Assembly: GCF_022869865.1 (NCBI RefSeq)
Contig: NZ_CP094984.1
Span: 1,984,001-2,048,000, forward strand
Direction: 5' to 3'
Source: Arthrobacter zhangbolii
GTDB taxonomy: Bacteria > Actinomycetota > Actinomycetes > Actinomycetales > Micrococcaceae
Length of the DNA: 64,000 bases
In this document: positions 48,977 through 57,887 of the stretch, one piece after another
Position numbering within the stretch: position 1 is the first letter of the stretch
Layout of the letters: the number at the start of each line of letters is the position of its first letter
Notes under the pieces: model-generated
The model's input: the letters and a program-made list of their open reading frames with translations, nothing else
Database searches by the model: none
Told to the model about the DNA's origin: nothing
Translations under genes and position numbers: made by a program

Positions 48977-50788
48977 CTACTTCTTTTCGTCGGCCTTCTT
49001 TTCGTCAGCCTTCTTCTCCTCGGCCTTCTTGGCCTCCGGCTTGAAGTCCACACCGGCTTCCTTGCGCTGCTGGGCGGTGATCGGTGCCGGAGCGGCGGTC
49101 AGCGGATCGTAGCCGCCGCCGGACTTCGGGAACGCGATCACGTCGCGGATGGAGTCGGTACCGGCCAGCAGGGCCACCACGCGGTCCCATCCGAAGGCGA
49201 TACCGCCGTGCGGCGGGGCACCGTACTTGAAGCCCTCGAGCAGGAAGCCGAACTTCTCCTGGGCATCTTCCTGGCTCAGGCCCATCACCTTGAAGACACG
49301 CTCCTGCACGTCCCGCTGGTGGATACGGATGGAACCGCCGCCAATCTCGTTGCCGTTGCAGACAATGTCGTAGGCGTAGGCCAGGGCGGACTCAGGATCC
49401 GTGTCGAAGGTATCCATGAACTCGGGCTTGGGCGAGGTGAAGGCGTGGTGCACGGCCGTCCAGGCCCCGCCGCCCACGGCTACGTCGCCGGCAGCTACTG
49501 CTGCCGAGGCAGGCTCGAACATGGGGGCGTCAACAACCCAAACAAACGCCCAGTCCTTGGGATCGATCAGACCGGTGCGGTGGCCGATCTCCACGCGGGC
49601 GGCGCCCAGCAGGGCACGTGCCTCGCTCTTGTCGCCGGCAGCGAAGAAGATGCAGTCGCCCGGGTTGGCGCCCACCTTTTCCGCCAGGTTCTCCCGCTCG
49701 AAGTCGGTGAGGTTCTTGGCGACGGGGCCGGTCAGCGTACCGTCTTCCTGGACCAGCACGTAGGCCAGGCCCTTCGCGCCGCGCTGCTTGGCCCATTCCT
49801 GCCAGGCATCCAGCGTGCGGCGGGCCTGGGAGGCGCCACCCGGCATCACCACGGCACCCACGTACGGGGCCTGGAAGACGCGGAAGGTGGTGTCCTTGAA
49901 GAACTCGGTGAGTTCGGTCAGCTCCAGGCCGAACCGCAGGTCCGGCTTATCCGAGCCGTAGCGGGCCATGGCATCGGCGTAGGTCATGCGCGGGATCGGC
50001 GTCGTGATCTCGACGCCGATCAGCTTCCACAGCGACTTCACGATCTGCTCGCCGAGGGCAATGATGTCGTCTTCCTCAACGAAGCTGGCCTCGATGTCCA
50101 GCTGCGTGAACTCCGGCTGGCGGTCCGCGCGGAAGTCCTCATCCCGGTAGCAGCGGGCAATCTGGTAGTACTTTTCGAAACCGCCCACCTGCAGCAGCTG
50201 TTTGAACAGCTGCGGGGACTGCGGCAGGGCATACCAGGAACCCGGGGCCAGGCGTGCCGGGACCACAAAGTCACGGGCGCCTTCCGGGGTGGAACGCGTC
50301 AGCGTGGGGGTTTCGATTTCCACGAAACCTTCATCATGCAGCAGTTCGCGGGCAACCCGGTTGGCTTCGGAGCGCAGGCGCATGGCTGCGGCGGGTGCCG
50401 GGCGGCGCAGGTCGAGGTAGCGGTGGCGCAGGCGCGCCTCTTCGCCAACTTCCACGTGCTCATCGATCTGGAAGGGCAGCGGATCCGAGGTGTTCAGGAT
50501 GACGGTCTTGTCCGCAATGACTTCAATCTCTCCGGTGGCCAGCGCCGGGTTCTCGTTGCCCTCGGGCCGCTTCTGCACGGTGCCGGTGATCTGCAGGACG
50601 TACTCGTTGCGCAGTCCGTGGAAGACATCCTCTTCACGCACCACTACCTGGGCCACGCCGGAGGCGTCGCGCAGGTCAAGGAAGGCGACACCGCCGTGGT
50701 CGCGCCGCCGGGCGACCCAGCCTGCAAGAGTAACGGTCTGTCCAATATGCTCGGCCCTCAGGGAACCAAGGGCATGAGTGCGCAGCAC
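48977..50788 (-). CDS. aspS: Aspartyl-tRNA synthetase
   Basis: This 603-residue class IIb synthetase charges tRNA(Asp). The N-terminal OB-fold has [24 protein letters not shown] (seen as [13 protein letters not shown] and FLDLRD). Motif 2 is [22 protein letters not shown] in segments and motif 3 is [16 protein letters not shown]. The bacterial GAD insertion lies between them. The last 15 residues are a lysine/glutamate repeat, [16 protein letters not shown] chose the GTG at 50788, with AAGG upstream; the frame stays open for another 31 codons. A strong terminator follows. Confidence 0.97.
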   Translation of the reverse strand: MLRTHALGSLRAEHIGQTVTLAGWVARRRDHGGVAFLDLRDASGVAQVVVREEDVFHGLRNEYVLQITGTVQKRPEGNENPALATGEIEVIADKTVILNTSDPLPFQIDEHVEVGEEARLRHRYLDLRRPAPAAAMRLRSEANRVARELLHDEGFVEIETPTLTRSTPEGARDFVVPARLAPGSWYALPQSPQLFKQLLQVGGFEKYYQIARCYRDEDFRADRQPEFTQLDIEASFVEEDDIIALGEQIVKSLWKLIGVEITTPIPRMTYADAMARYGSDKPDLRFGLELTELTEFFKDTTFRVFQAPYVGAVVMPGGASQARRTLDAWQEWAKQRGAKGLAYVLVQEDGTLTGPVAKNLTDFERENLAEKVGANPGDCIFFAAGDKSEARALLGAARVEIGHRTGLIDPKDWAFVWVVDAPMFEPASAAVAAGDVAVGGGAWTAVHHAFTSPKPEFMDTFDTDPESALAYAYDIVCNGNEIGGGSIRIHQRDVQERVFKVMGLSQEDAQEKFGFLLEGFKYGAPPHGGIAFGWDRVVALLAGTDSIRDVIAFPKSGGGYDPLTAAPAPITAQQRKEAGVDFKPEAKKAEEKKADEKKADEKK

Positions 50789-50912
50789 AGCTGTCCTTTC
50801 GAAAAACTTGCGGAAACCATTGTTTCCGCCCATTGTGAATACACTGTCTCCTTCAGAGTTTACCGGTGAACCACCCCCCACCCTGCCAAGTCCCTACCGA
50901 TTGGAAGGTCAT

Positions 50913-52211
50913 TTGTCCGGCAACACCCAGCCGCGCGTTCCCCTCGGCGGCTTTGATGCCACCACTGCCGGCATTGGATCCATCGTAGGTGCAGGTGCAT
51001 TTGTCGCCTTCTCCCCCGCAGCAGCCGCCGCGGGGCCGGCCCTCGCGCTCTCGCTAGGCATCGCCGCTTTCGTGGCGCTGCTATGCGCCATGTCCACGTT
51101 CCAGCTCAGCCGGGCGGTGTCCCGCCGGCTCCCCGAAGACCGGGGCGGGGACGCAACGGCCCGCACGGCCGCGAGGATTCTGCTGGGCCCTTACAGCGGT
51201 TTCTTCTCCGGCTTCACCCTGCTGTGGGGGCTGCTGCTTTCCACCGCCGTCCTTGCCCTGGCGTTCGGCGCCTATATTGTCCCCGAGCATCCGGTTGCCG
51301 GGGCCGTGGGCGCCGTCGTCCTGATGTCCGCGGTGAACCTGGCAGGCGTGAGCCGGGGGAACTGGGCCACCCGTTTTATCCTGGCGTTCGTTTTCGCCGT
51401 CCTTGCCTTTACGGTGGTGGTTCTCTTCAACGAGGCGCCCAACCAGCCGGTCCGGGTCGGTGCGGAAATTGAGCCGTCCGCGGCAGGGATGCTGCAGGGC
51501 GCCGGCCTGCTGTTCTTCCTCTTCTCCGGCTACACCAAGCTCGCCACCCTGGGCAAGGGTGTGCGCAATCCCTCCCGCAACCTCCCGCTGGCCATCCCGG
51601 CTGCCATTGCCGTCTCGTTTGCCCTGTATCTGCTGATGGGGCAGTCTCTGCTGGCCTACTACGGGGCGGCGGCGCTGGCAGCGGAACCCGCCCCGCTGCT
51701 GGAGCCCCTGCAAAGCGTTGGCGCAAACGTCGGGACCGGGGCCCTTGTCCTGGCCGCTGCGGCCGCGGCGCTGGGCGGGATCTGGGTACTGCTGGAATCG
51801 GCGGGCCGGACTGCTGCCGCCATGGCAGCGGACCGTGACCTCCCCTCCCTGTTCGGCCGGAGCCGGCCGGGCCGCGCCGGGTCGGATATCCCCTGGGCTG
51901 CGGAGATTTCGGGCGCCGCCGTAGTGATTGTGCTGGTGCTGATCGGGGACCTGGACGGCCTGATCGGGATGGCCTCGTTCGCCCTGCTGTTTTATGCCGC
52001 CATCACCACGGTGTGCGCTTTTATGCTCAAGGACCGGAGCCGGTACGCTCCCCGTGCGCTGAACGTTGCGGGCACGGCCGGGGCACTCCTGCTGGCGCTG
52101 GCGCTTCCGCCGCTGTCCATTTCGCTGATGCTGATCATCCTCGTGGCCGGCCTGGTGGTGCGGCTCAGCTTCCGCCGGCCGCGTTCCACCAAGCCGGACC
52201 CGACCCTCTAG
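50913..52211 (+). CDS. APC-superfamily amino acid permease
   Basis: This 432-residue membrane protein has about 12 hydrophobic segments. The first reads FDATTAGIGSIVGAGAFVAF, with the GSIVGAG unwound-helix motif of APC transporters; LLFFLFSGYTKLATLGKGVRNPSRNLP (seen as FSGYTKLATLGKGVRNP) is the family motif after helix 6. The substrate is probably an amino acid or amine. The start is a TTG at 50913 with GGAAGG 4 nt upstream; longer frames overlap aspS. Its TAG overlaps the stop of the convergent adenine deaminase gene at CTAG. Confidence 0.88.
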   Translation: MSGNTQPRVPLGGFDATTAGIGSIVGAGAFVAFSPAAAAAGPALALSLGIAAFVALLCAMSTFQLSRAVSRRLPEDRGGDATARTAARILLGPYSGFFSGFTLLWGLLLSTAVLALAFGAYIVPEHPVAGAVGAVVLMSAVNLAGVSRGNWATRFILAFVFAVLAFTVVVLFNEAPNQPVRVGAEIEPSAAGMLQGAGLLFFLFSGYTKLATLGKGVRNPSRNLPLAIPAAIAVSFALYLLMGQSLLAYYGAAALAAEPAPLLEPLQSVGANVGTGALVLAAAAAALGGIWVLLESAGRTAAAMAADRDLPSLFGRSRPGRAGSDIPWAAEISGAAVVIVLVLIGDLDGLIGMASFALLFYAAITTVCAFMLKDRSRYAPRALNVAGTAGALLLALALPPLSISLMLIILVAGLVVRLSFRRPRSTKPDPTL

Positions 52212-53224
52212 GCGCCTGCGGCCTCCCAGCGGCGCACTTCGTGCAGCAGTTCCGCCCGGCGTCCCGGCGGGGCGAAGGACGCCTCGATGGAATTCGCCGC
52301 CAGCAGGCCCAGCTGCGCCCGGTCCAGCCCGAAGGCTTCCTGCACGGCCCGGAAGTTGTCATCCGCGTAGCCGCCGAAGTACGCCGGATCATCGGAGTTC
52401 ACGGAAATGTTCAACCCGTGTTCCAGCATCTGCGGCAGGGGATGCGCAGCAAGGCTGTCCACCGCCTGCAGCCGCACATTCGACAGCGGGCAGATGGTCA
52501 GCGGGATCTTCTCATGCACCAGGCGCTGCACCAGCTCCGGATCGTCAAGGCAGCGGATGCCATGGTCGATCCGGTCCACCAGCAACAGGTCCAGGGCCTG
52601 CTCAATGTAGTGCGAAGGCCCTTCCTCCCCGGCGTGTGCAACGGTCCGCAGGCCGGCCTCCCGGGCCCGCCGGTACAGCCCGATGAAGGCTTCGGGCGGG
52701 TTGCCCACCTCCGCGGAGTCCAGCCCGATGCCGATGATGGGTGCCTCCATGGCGAGCAGGTCCTCCAGAACATCCAGCGCCTCTTCTGCCGGGCGGTCCC
52801 GCAGGAACGCGGCGATGAGGGCGGTGGAGATCCCGAACTCCTCCTCACTGGCGGCCAGGGCGGCACAAACGCCCCGTACGGAGGTTTCCAGCGGTATGCC
52901 ACGGACCAGATGCGCTTGGGGGTCCATCATCATTTCCACGTGCCGCACACCGGCAGCTGCCGCGCGGCGAAGGTACGCGCGGGTCATATCGGCAAAGTCG
53001 GCCTCTGTACGGAGCACATCCATGTTTGCGTAGTAGAGGTCCAGGAAGGACTGCAGATCAGTGAACCGGTAGCGTGCCCTCAGCTCGTCCAGTGATGCAT
53101 ACGGCAGGGTGATGCCGTTGCGCCCGGCCAGCTCGAAAATCAGTTCCGGTTCAAGGGTTCCCTCAATGTGCAGATGCAGCTCGGCGCAGGGCGGGGTGGA
53201 GGAAAGTGCGGGAGTGGTAGGCAT
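52208..53224 (-). CDS. Adenosine deaminase family protein, adenine deaminase-like
   Basis: This 338-residue metal-dependent amidohydrolase has HLHIEG (His17, His19) as metal ligands, VAHAGEEGP, DRIDHGIRCLDD, and NSDDPAYFGGY. The last motif is typical of the adenine deaminase branch (yeast Aah1 type), while true adenosine deaminases differ there, so adenine to hypoxanthine is the likelier reaction. No ribosome binding site is seen; TAGGCT ends 6 nt before the ATG. Four 13-bp repeats lie just upstream of that box. Its stop codon overlaps that of the convergent permease gene. Confidence 0.9.
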   Translation of the reverse strand: MPTTPALSSTPPCAELHLHIEGTLEPELIFELAGRNGITLPYASLDELRARYRFTDLQSFLDLYYANMDVLRTEADFADMTRAYLRRAAAAGVRHVEMMMDPQAHLVRGIPLETSVRGVCAALAASEEEFGISTALIAAFLRDRPAEEALDVLEDLLAMEAPIIGIGLDSAEVGNPPEAFIGLYRRAREAGLRTVAHAGEEGPSHYIEQALDLLLVDRIDHGIRCLDDPELVQRLVHEKIPLTICPLSNVRLQAVDSLAAHPLPQMLEHGLNISVNSDDPAYFGGYADDNFRAVQEAFGLDRAQLGLLAANSIEASFAPPGRRAELLHEVRRWEAAGA

Positions 53225-53230
53225 GCTTTA

Positions 53231-53236
53231 AGCCTA
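53231..53236 (-). promoter_or_regulatory. Putative -10 box of the adenine deaminase gene
   Basis: TAGGCT on the minus strand ends 6 nt before the ATG at 53224, with no ribosome binding site. Confidence 0.5.
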
Positions 53237-53254
53237 GGCTTCCCGCCCGGCTGC

Positions 53255-53306
53255 AGCTAAACCGCGCGGCTAAACTCCGCGGTTAAACCCGGCGGCTAAA
53301 CCCCGC
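53255..53306. repeat. Four tandem 13-bp repeats upstream of adenine deaminase
   Basis: Units at 53255, 53268, 53281 and 53294 follow the pattern GGCTAAACnCCGC with one to three changes each. They lie in the 168-bp gap between hisS and the adenine deaminase gene and start 18 bp upstream of its -10 box. Confidence 0.75.
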
Positions 53307-53392
53307 GGCTGCGCCCAAGATGCGGGGCGTCTCCCAGGGTGCGGGCGGCCATTACCTACCGGAACGGCCGCCCGTCCTTCGGGCCGCTGACG

Positions 53393-54733
53393 CTAGGCCG
53401 GGGCAACCGTCACGGTCAGGTCCTCGGCCGGCGGGGTCCACAGCGCCGGATCGGCGGGGACCTGCTCGCCGGAGCGGATGTCCTTCACCTCATGGCTTCC
53501 GTCTTCGGCAGTGAACCAGACAAACGGGATGCCGCGGCGGTCCGCGTACTTGATCTGCTTGCCGAACTTCTCCGCCTTGGGCGCAACCTCCACGGAAATT
53601 CCCCTGCCGCGCAGCTGCGCAGCTGTGTCCTGGGCTGCGGACCAGGACTCGTCAGTGGCCAGGGTCATCAGCACTGCGGTGGGTACGCTGCGTGAGGCCT
53701 GCGCGAAGTCCTGGCTGAGGATCCGCATGACCAGCCGGGTGACACCGATGGACAGGCCCACGCCGGGGAAGGTCCTGCTGCCTTTGCTGGCCAGCGCGTC
53801 ATAGCGGCCGCCGGAGCAGATGGAGCCCAGCGCCTCGTGCCCCACCAGGACAGTTTCGTACACGGTACCTGTGTAGTAATCCAGGCCGCGGGCAATACTC
53901 AGGTCTGCCAGCACCCGGCCCGGTGCCCGCCGGGATGCTTCCCTGATGACTTCCGCCAGCTCGCCGAGTCCCTCTTCGAGCAGCTCGTTGCTGACGCCGA
54001 GGGCACGGACCTCATCCACGAAGGAGACGTCTTCGGCGCGGATGGAGGCCAGTTTCAGGGCAGCGGCTGCCTGCTCCGGGGTGGCCCCGAGTTCCTCCTG
54101 CAGCAGTTCGGCAACCCTTTCGGCGCCGATTTTCTCCAGCTTGTCGATGCTGCGCAGCACCCCGGCGGTGTCTTCCAGCCCGATGCCGCGGTAGAAGCCT
54201 TCGGCAAGCTTGCGGTTGTTGACCCGGATCTTGAATTCGGGGATGGGCAGGGCACCAAGCGCCTCAGCGATGACCAGCGCCAGCTCGACGTCGTACCGGA
54301 ACGGCAGCGCGCCGTCGCCCACCACGTCAATATCCGCCTGGGTGAACTCGCGGGCCCGGCCTTCCTGCGGGCGCTCCCCGCGCCAGACCTTCTGGATCTG
54401 GTAGCGGCGGAACGGGAAGGAGAGGTGGCCGGCGTTTTCCACCACGTACCGGGCAAAGGGCACGGTCAGGTCAAAGTGCAGGGCCAGCTGGTTCGGATCC
54501 TCCTTGCCGGAGGCCTCCCCCTCTTCTGCCTGCAGCCGGCTCAGTGCGTAGACTTCCTTGTCGATTTCGCCCTTGCGCAGCAGCTGGCCCACCGTCTCCA
54601 CCGCGCGCGTTTCAATGTTGGAGAAGCCGTGCAGTTCAAAGGTGCGGCGCAGCACGTCCAGGACATGGAGTTCAACCAGGCGCTCCTGCGGTAGCCATTC
54701 GGGGAAACCGGACAGTGAGGCCTTGCGTGCCAT
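53393..54733 (-). CDS. hisS: Histidyl-tRNA synthetase
   Basis: This 446-residue class IIa synthetase charges tRNA(His). Motif 2 is RYQIQKVWRGERPQEGRAREF in segments, and the histidine-binding HisA motif is RGLDYYTGTVYE near residue 295. The C-terminal anticodon-binding domain starts near residue 350 (VPTAVLMTLATD). I chose the ATG at 54733, preceded by AAGGAG; the frame stays open for another 32 codons with cysteine-rich, unconserved residues. It is divergent from the membrane cyclophilin gene. Confidence 0.96.
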   Translation of the reverse strand: MARKASLSGFPEWLPQERLVELHVLDVLRRTFELHGFSNIETRAVETVGQLLRKGEIDKEVYALSRLQAEEGEASGKEDPNQLALHFDLTVPFARYVVENAGHLSFPFRRYQIQKVWRGERPQEGRAREFTQADIDVVGDGALPFRYDVELALVIAEALGALPIPEFKIRVNNRKLAEGFYRGIGLEDTAGVLRSIDKLEKIGAERVAELLQEELGATPEQAAAALKLASIRAEDVSFVDEVRALGVSNELLEEGLGELAEVIREASRRAPGRVLADLSIARGLDYYTGTVYETVLVGHEALGSICSGGRYDALASKGSRTFPGVGLSIGVTRLVMRILSQDFAQASRSVPTAVLMTLATDESWSAAQDTAAQLRGRGISVEVAPKAEKFGKQIKYADRRGIPFVWFTAEDGSHEVKDIRSGEQVPADPALWTPPAEDLTVTVAPA

Positions 54734-54910
54734 GGTGGCGAACTCCTTAGCTGGGCGATGGCACGGGCAGCAGCGCTCCCGGCCGAAACAGAAATGCACA
54801 CGCTGACGTGCGTAAACTATGTGCGGCACTCATTTTAGCCTCTTGGATGCAGACCGCGTTTCTGCCAGGGCGCGGACCCGGGAGGCCCGACCCTGCTCAA
54901 GGAGGCAACG

Positions 54911-55669
54911 GTGGCGGCAAACCGCACCAACCGCGAAGACAGGCGCCGGGTGGCCCGGATCCAGGCCCGCCGGGCGTTCGACGCATCGCGGACCCAGCGC
55001 CGGAAACGGGACAACCTGTTCGCGGGTGCCGCTGCGGCCGTGGTCCTGGCCCTGGCCGTCTCCCTGCAGATCAGCTGGTTCAGTTCCAACCCCACGGCCG
55101 AGGAACTGGCGCTGGTGAAGGAACAGGCCGCGTCGGGGCTGCCGAGGGAGATCCCGGATAAGTCGCTGGCAGAGGGCAGGACCTTCACCGGGTCACTGGC
55201 ATTGGGCCAGGGCGAGGTGGGAGTGGAGCTGGACGGTAATGCAGCCCCGCAGGCTGCAGCAGTGTTCAAGACCCTCGCGGATGACGGGTACTTCGACGGC
55301 AAGGACTGCCACCGCCTGACGGCCACCGAGCAAATGGGTGTGCTGCAGTGCGGTTCCGAGAACGGTGACGGCAAGGCCGATCAGGACTTCCTTTGGGGGC
55401 CGGTGGAGAACACGCCGGAGGATGGTTTCTACCCGGCAGGCAGCATCGCCGTGGCCCGCGGAGCTGACGGCGACAGCCACGGCACACAGTTCTTCATCGT
55501 TTACAAGGATTCGGTGATAACGCAGGAAACCGGCGGCTACACGATAATGGGTAAGGTAACGTCAGGTCTTGACGTAGTGGAGTCCATCGCATCCCGGGGC
55601 ATTGCTTCCGGGGCGGACGATGGGCAACCGAATGACCGGGTGACGATCAATTCGTTCACCCTGAATTAA
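54911..55669 (+). CDS. Membrane-anchored cyclophilin-type peptidyl-prolyl isomerase
   Basis: This 252-residue protein has a very basic N-terminal cytoplasmic part (NREDRRRVARIQARR), one membrane helix at residues 36-57, and an extracellular cyclophilin domain. The domain contains KDCHRLTATEQMGVLQCGSENG (seen as CHRLTATEQMGVLQCG), SIAVARGADGDSHGTQFFIVY in segments, and GYTIMGKVTSGLDVV. It probably assists folding of exported proteins. The GTG start has AGGAGG 5 nt upstream. It is divergent from hisS and followed 53 bp on by the DUF349 gene. Confidence 0.93.
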   Translation: MAANRTNREDRRRVARIQARRAFDASRTQRRKRDNLFAGAAAAVVLALAVSLQISWFSSNPTAEELALVKEQAASGLPREIPDKSLAEGRTFTGSLALGQGEVGVELDGNAAPQAAAVFKTLADDGYFDGKDCHRLTATEQMGVLQCGSENGDGKADQDFLWGPVENTPEDGFYPAGSIAVARGADGDSHGTQFFIVYKDSVITQETGGYTIMGKVTSGLDVVESIASRGIASGADDGQPNDRVTINSFTLN

Positions 55670-55722
55670 GTGGCGGCGCGGGCTTCGCAAACTGCCATCC
55701 ATCGAGTGAAAGACTTTTAGCG

Positions 55723-57153
55723 GTGACAGACAGTCAGAAATCCGACGAAACAGCAGGCCAGACCGCTCCGGAGACGAGCCGGCCTGCCGCTCCCAGCCCG
55801 GCAGCCCTCGCAGGTCGCCGCCCCACCCCTGCCGCCGCGGGCCCCCGGCCCGCCGCTGCCGCACAGCCGGTGGTAGCGGCTCCCGCAGCCCACTCCACGC
55901 CGCTGGCGGAAGCAGCCCGGTTTGCCCGCGTCGAAGAGGACGGCCACGTCTTCCTCCTGGTTGACGGCGAGGAATTCCCCGTTGGCCAGTTCCCCGATGC
56001 GTCCAAGGACGAAGCGCTGGCCTACTTCGTCCGCAAGTACGACGACGCCGCCAGCCAGCTGCTGCTGCTGGAACAGCGGATCCAGGTCAAGGCCCCGGCC
56101 GCCGATATCCGCAAGACCCTCAAGCACCTGGCCCAGCAGATCGCCGAGCGCAAAATGGTGGGTGACGTGCTGGCACTGGACGCCCGGGTCGAGTCGCTGG
56201 AAACCGCCCTGAAGGAGGCCGAGGCCGCCGAGCGCGCCGAAGCCGAAGCCATCAAGGCCCGGGAGCTTGCCGCCCGCGAAGCCATTGTTGCCGAAGCTGA
56301 AGAGATTGCTGCCAAGGACCCGGCGAGCATCCAGTGGAAAACCAGCAGCAACCGGATGAACGAGCTCTTCGACGCCTGGAAGTCCGCGCAGAAGAACGGT
56401 CCGCGGCTGGGCCGCAGCGCCGAGGATTCCCTCTGGAAGCGTTTCCGCTCCGCCCGGACGGTGTTCGACCGGCACCGCCGCGCCTACTTCTCCCAGCTGG
56501 ACAGTGAAAACGCCTCCGCCAAGTCCGCGAAGGAAGCACTGATTGCCCGTGCGGAAGAGCTGTCCACCTCCACGGACTGGGGCAACACCGCCGCTGAGTA
56601 CCGGCAGCTGATGGACGAGTGGAAGGCCTCCAAGCGGGCCAGCCGCAAGGACGACGACGCCCTGTGGGCTCGTTTCCGTGCTGCCCAGGACAAGTTCTTT
56701 GCCGCCCGCCAGGCCGCGAATGAAGTCATCGATGAGGAGTTCGCCGCCAACCTGGTGGTCAAGGAAGAACTGCTTGCCGAAGCCCAGGGGCTGCTGCCGG
56801 TCACTGACCTGGCCGCCGCCCGGAAGGCTCTTCAGTCCATCCGTGAGCGCTGGGAGGACGCCGGTAAGGTGCCCCGCGCCGACATGGGGCGAATGGAAGC
56901 CGGAATCCGCAAGGTGGAAGAGGCAGTAAAGGCCGCCGAAGACGAGCACTGGCAGCGAAGCAACCCCGAGACGAAGGCACGCACCAACTCTGCGCTGTCC
57001 CAGCTCGAGGCGACCATCGCGTCCCTGGAGCAGGATCTTGCCGATGCCGAGAAGGCCGGCAACGCCAAGAAGATCGCCGACGCACGCGAGGCCCTCGAGG
57101 CCCGTCAGCAGTGGCTGGCCATGCTGCAGAAGTCCGCACAGGACTTCGCCTAG
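55723..57153 (+). CDS. DUF349 domain protein
   Basis: This 476-residue protein has a Pro/Ala-rich disordered N-terminus of about 60 residues, a small domain with RVEEDGHVFLLVDGEEFPVGQF in segments, then long charged helices with at least three DUF349 units. Each unit contains the W-x-K motif region: WKTSSNRMNELFDAWKSAQK, YRQLMDEWKASKRASRKDDDALWARF and related segments. DUF349 proteins are widespread in Actinobacteria; the function is unknown. The length and coiled-coil character suggest a structural or RNA-linked role. The start is a GTG. A terminator follows 21 bp after the stop. Confidence 0.9.
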   Translation: MTDSQKSDETAGQTAPETSRPAAPSPAALAGRRPTPAAAGPRPAAAAQPVVAAPAAHSTPLAEAARFARVEEDGHVFLLVDGEEFPVGQFPDASKDEALAYFVRKYDDAASQLLLLEQRIQVKAPAADIRKTLKHLAQQIAERKMVGDVLALDARVESLETALKEAEAAERAEAEAIKARELAAREAIVAEAEEIAAKDPASIQWKTSSNRMNELFDAWKSAQKNGPRLGRSAEDSLWKRFRSARTVFDRHRRAYFSQLDSENASAKSAKEALIARAEELSTSTDWGNTAAEYRQLMDEWKASKRASRKDDDALWARFRAAQDKFFAARQAANEVIDEEFAANLVVKEELLAEAQGLLPVTDLAAARKALQSIRERWEDAGKVPRADMGRMEAGIRKVEEAVKAAEDEHWQRSNPETKARTNSALSQLEATIASLEQDLADAEKAGNAKKIADAREALEARQQWLAMLQKSAQDFA

Positions 57154-57174
57154 CAGCTACCTCCGAAGCATCCG

Positions 57175-57215
57175 GCCCCGCCTCTCCGTTATCCACAACG
57201 GAGGGGCGGGGCTTT
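57175..57215 (+). terminator. Terminator of the DUF349 gene
   Basis: GCCCCGCC-T-CTCCGTT at 57175-57190 pairs with AACGGAG-G-GGCGGGGC at 57197-57212 over a 6-nt loop, with TTT following. It lies 21 bp after the stop. Confidence 0.8.
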
Positions 57216-57248
57216 CGCATTGCCGGGCCACGGACCACGCTGGTGTCC

Positions 57249-57866
57249 ATGCCGGTCCAGCTTTTCCCTTCGCCGGGAGCACTCCCCCAGGTCACGTCCA
57301 CGGGCGGGGCCCTGTTTACCGCGGGTGTGCCGTTCGGCCACGCCGAACTGCAGGCAATGGCCATGGATGGCTTGCTGCGGCATGTGTACGCCGAGACCTA
57401 CGTTCGCTGGGATGTCCGGCCGGACCCGGTGATTCGCGCTTTGGCCGCTTCCCGGGTACTGCCCGCCGGACTGCGGCCGCGGCTGACCATGGGCAGGATG
57501 ACGGCGGCATGGATCTTCGGATGCGCCCCGCGGCCGCTGCGGCTGGATGTGATGGCGGACCGGCGCAGCCGCACGGGTGCGCTGCGCCCCTTCAGCACGG
57601 CGGTCCTGCACGAAGTGCTCCTCGGTCCGGCGGACCGTGTCCTGGTGGGAACGGTGCCGGTGACGTCTCCGTTGCGAACCGCCGTCGACATAGCCCTGCA
57701 TGCGCGCACCGTGGACGCTGTCCCGGCACTGCGCCGGCTCGCTGCCCACCCCGCGCTGGGCTGCCGGCTGGAACTGGTCCGGCGGGCGCTGGACGCAGGC
57801 CGGCGGGTGCCGGGCAAAGCCGCCGCGCTGGAACGCATCGATGCCGCGTCGGCGCCGGGCGGATAA
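57249..57866 (+). CDS. AbiEi antitoxin-like hypothetical protein
   Basis: This 205-residue protein has a short winged-helix-like start (AELQAMAMDGLLRHVYAETY) followed by a region resembling AbiEi/DUF559-type proteins (LTMGRMTAAWIFGCAPRP and VTSPLRTAVDIALHA). Such proteins are numerous in Arthrobacter relatives and are labelled type IV antitoxins by similarity. No AbiEii toxin gene is adjacent, so a toxin-antitoxin role is unsupported. I chose the ATG at 57249, which follows the DUF349 terminator; an earlier ATG at 57111 lies inside the DUF349 gene. It converges on rel with 21 bp between the stops. Confidence 0.65.
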   Translation: MPVQLFPSPGALPQVTSTGGALFTAGVPFGHAELQAMAMDGLLRHVYAETYVRWDVRPDPVIRALAASRVLPAGLRPRLTMGRMTAAWIFGCAPRPLRLDVMADRRSRTGALRPFSTAVLHEVLLGPADRVLVGTVPVTSPLRTAVDIALHARTVDAVPALRRLAAHPALGCRLELVRRALDAGRRVPGKAAALERIDAASAPGG

Positions 57867-57887
57867 GCCGGCACCGTCATCCGGCGG

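Noticed and set aside
47801-50869. A 1022-codon plus-strand frame across the phzF-type gene and aspS
   Set aside because: It is opposite two well-recognised genes and runs through the aspS terminator region; a GC-driven shadow.
53255-53306. CRISPR, att site or origin iterons
   Set aside because: Only four 13-bp units, no spacers, and no integrase, repA, dnaA or parAB nearby.
53342-53374. Terminator for hisS formed by CGGGCGGCC and its complement
   Set aside because: The loop is 15 nt and no U-run follows on either strand, so I left it out of the feature list.
57249-57866. Type IV toxin-antitoxin module
   Set aside because: The protein resembles AbiEi-like antitoxin proteins, but no AbiEii-type nucleotidyltransferase gene is next to it; the neighbours are a DUF349 gene and rel.
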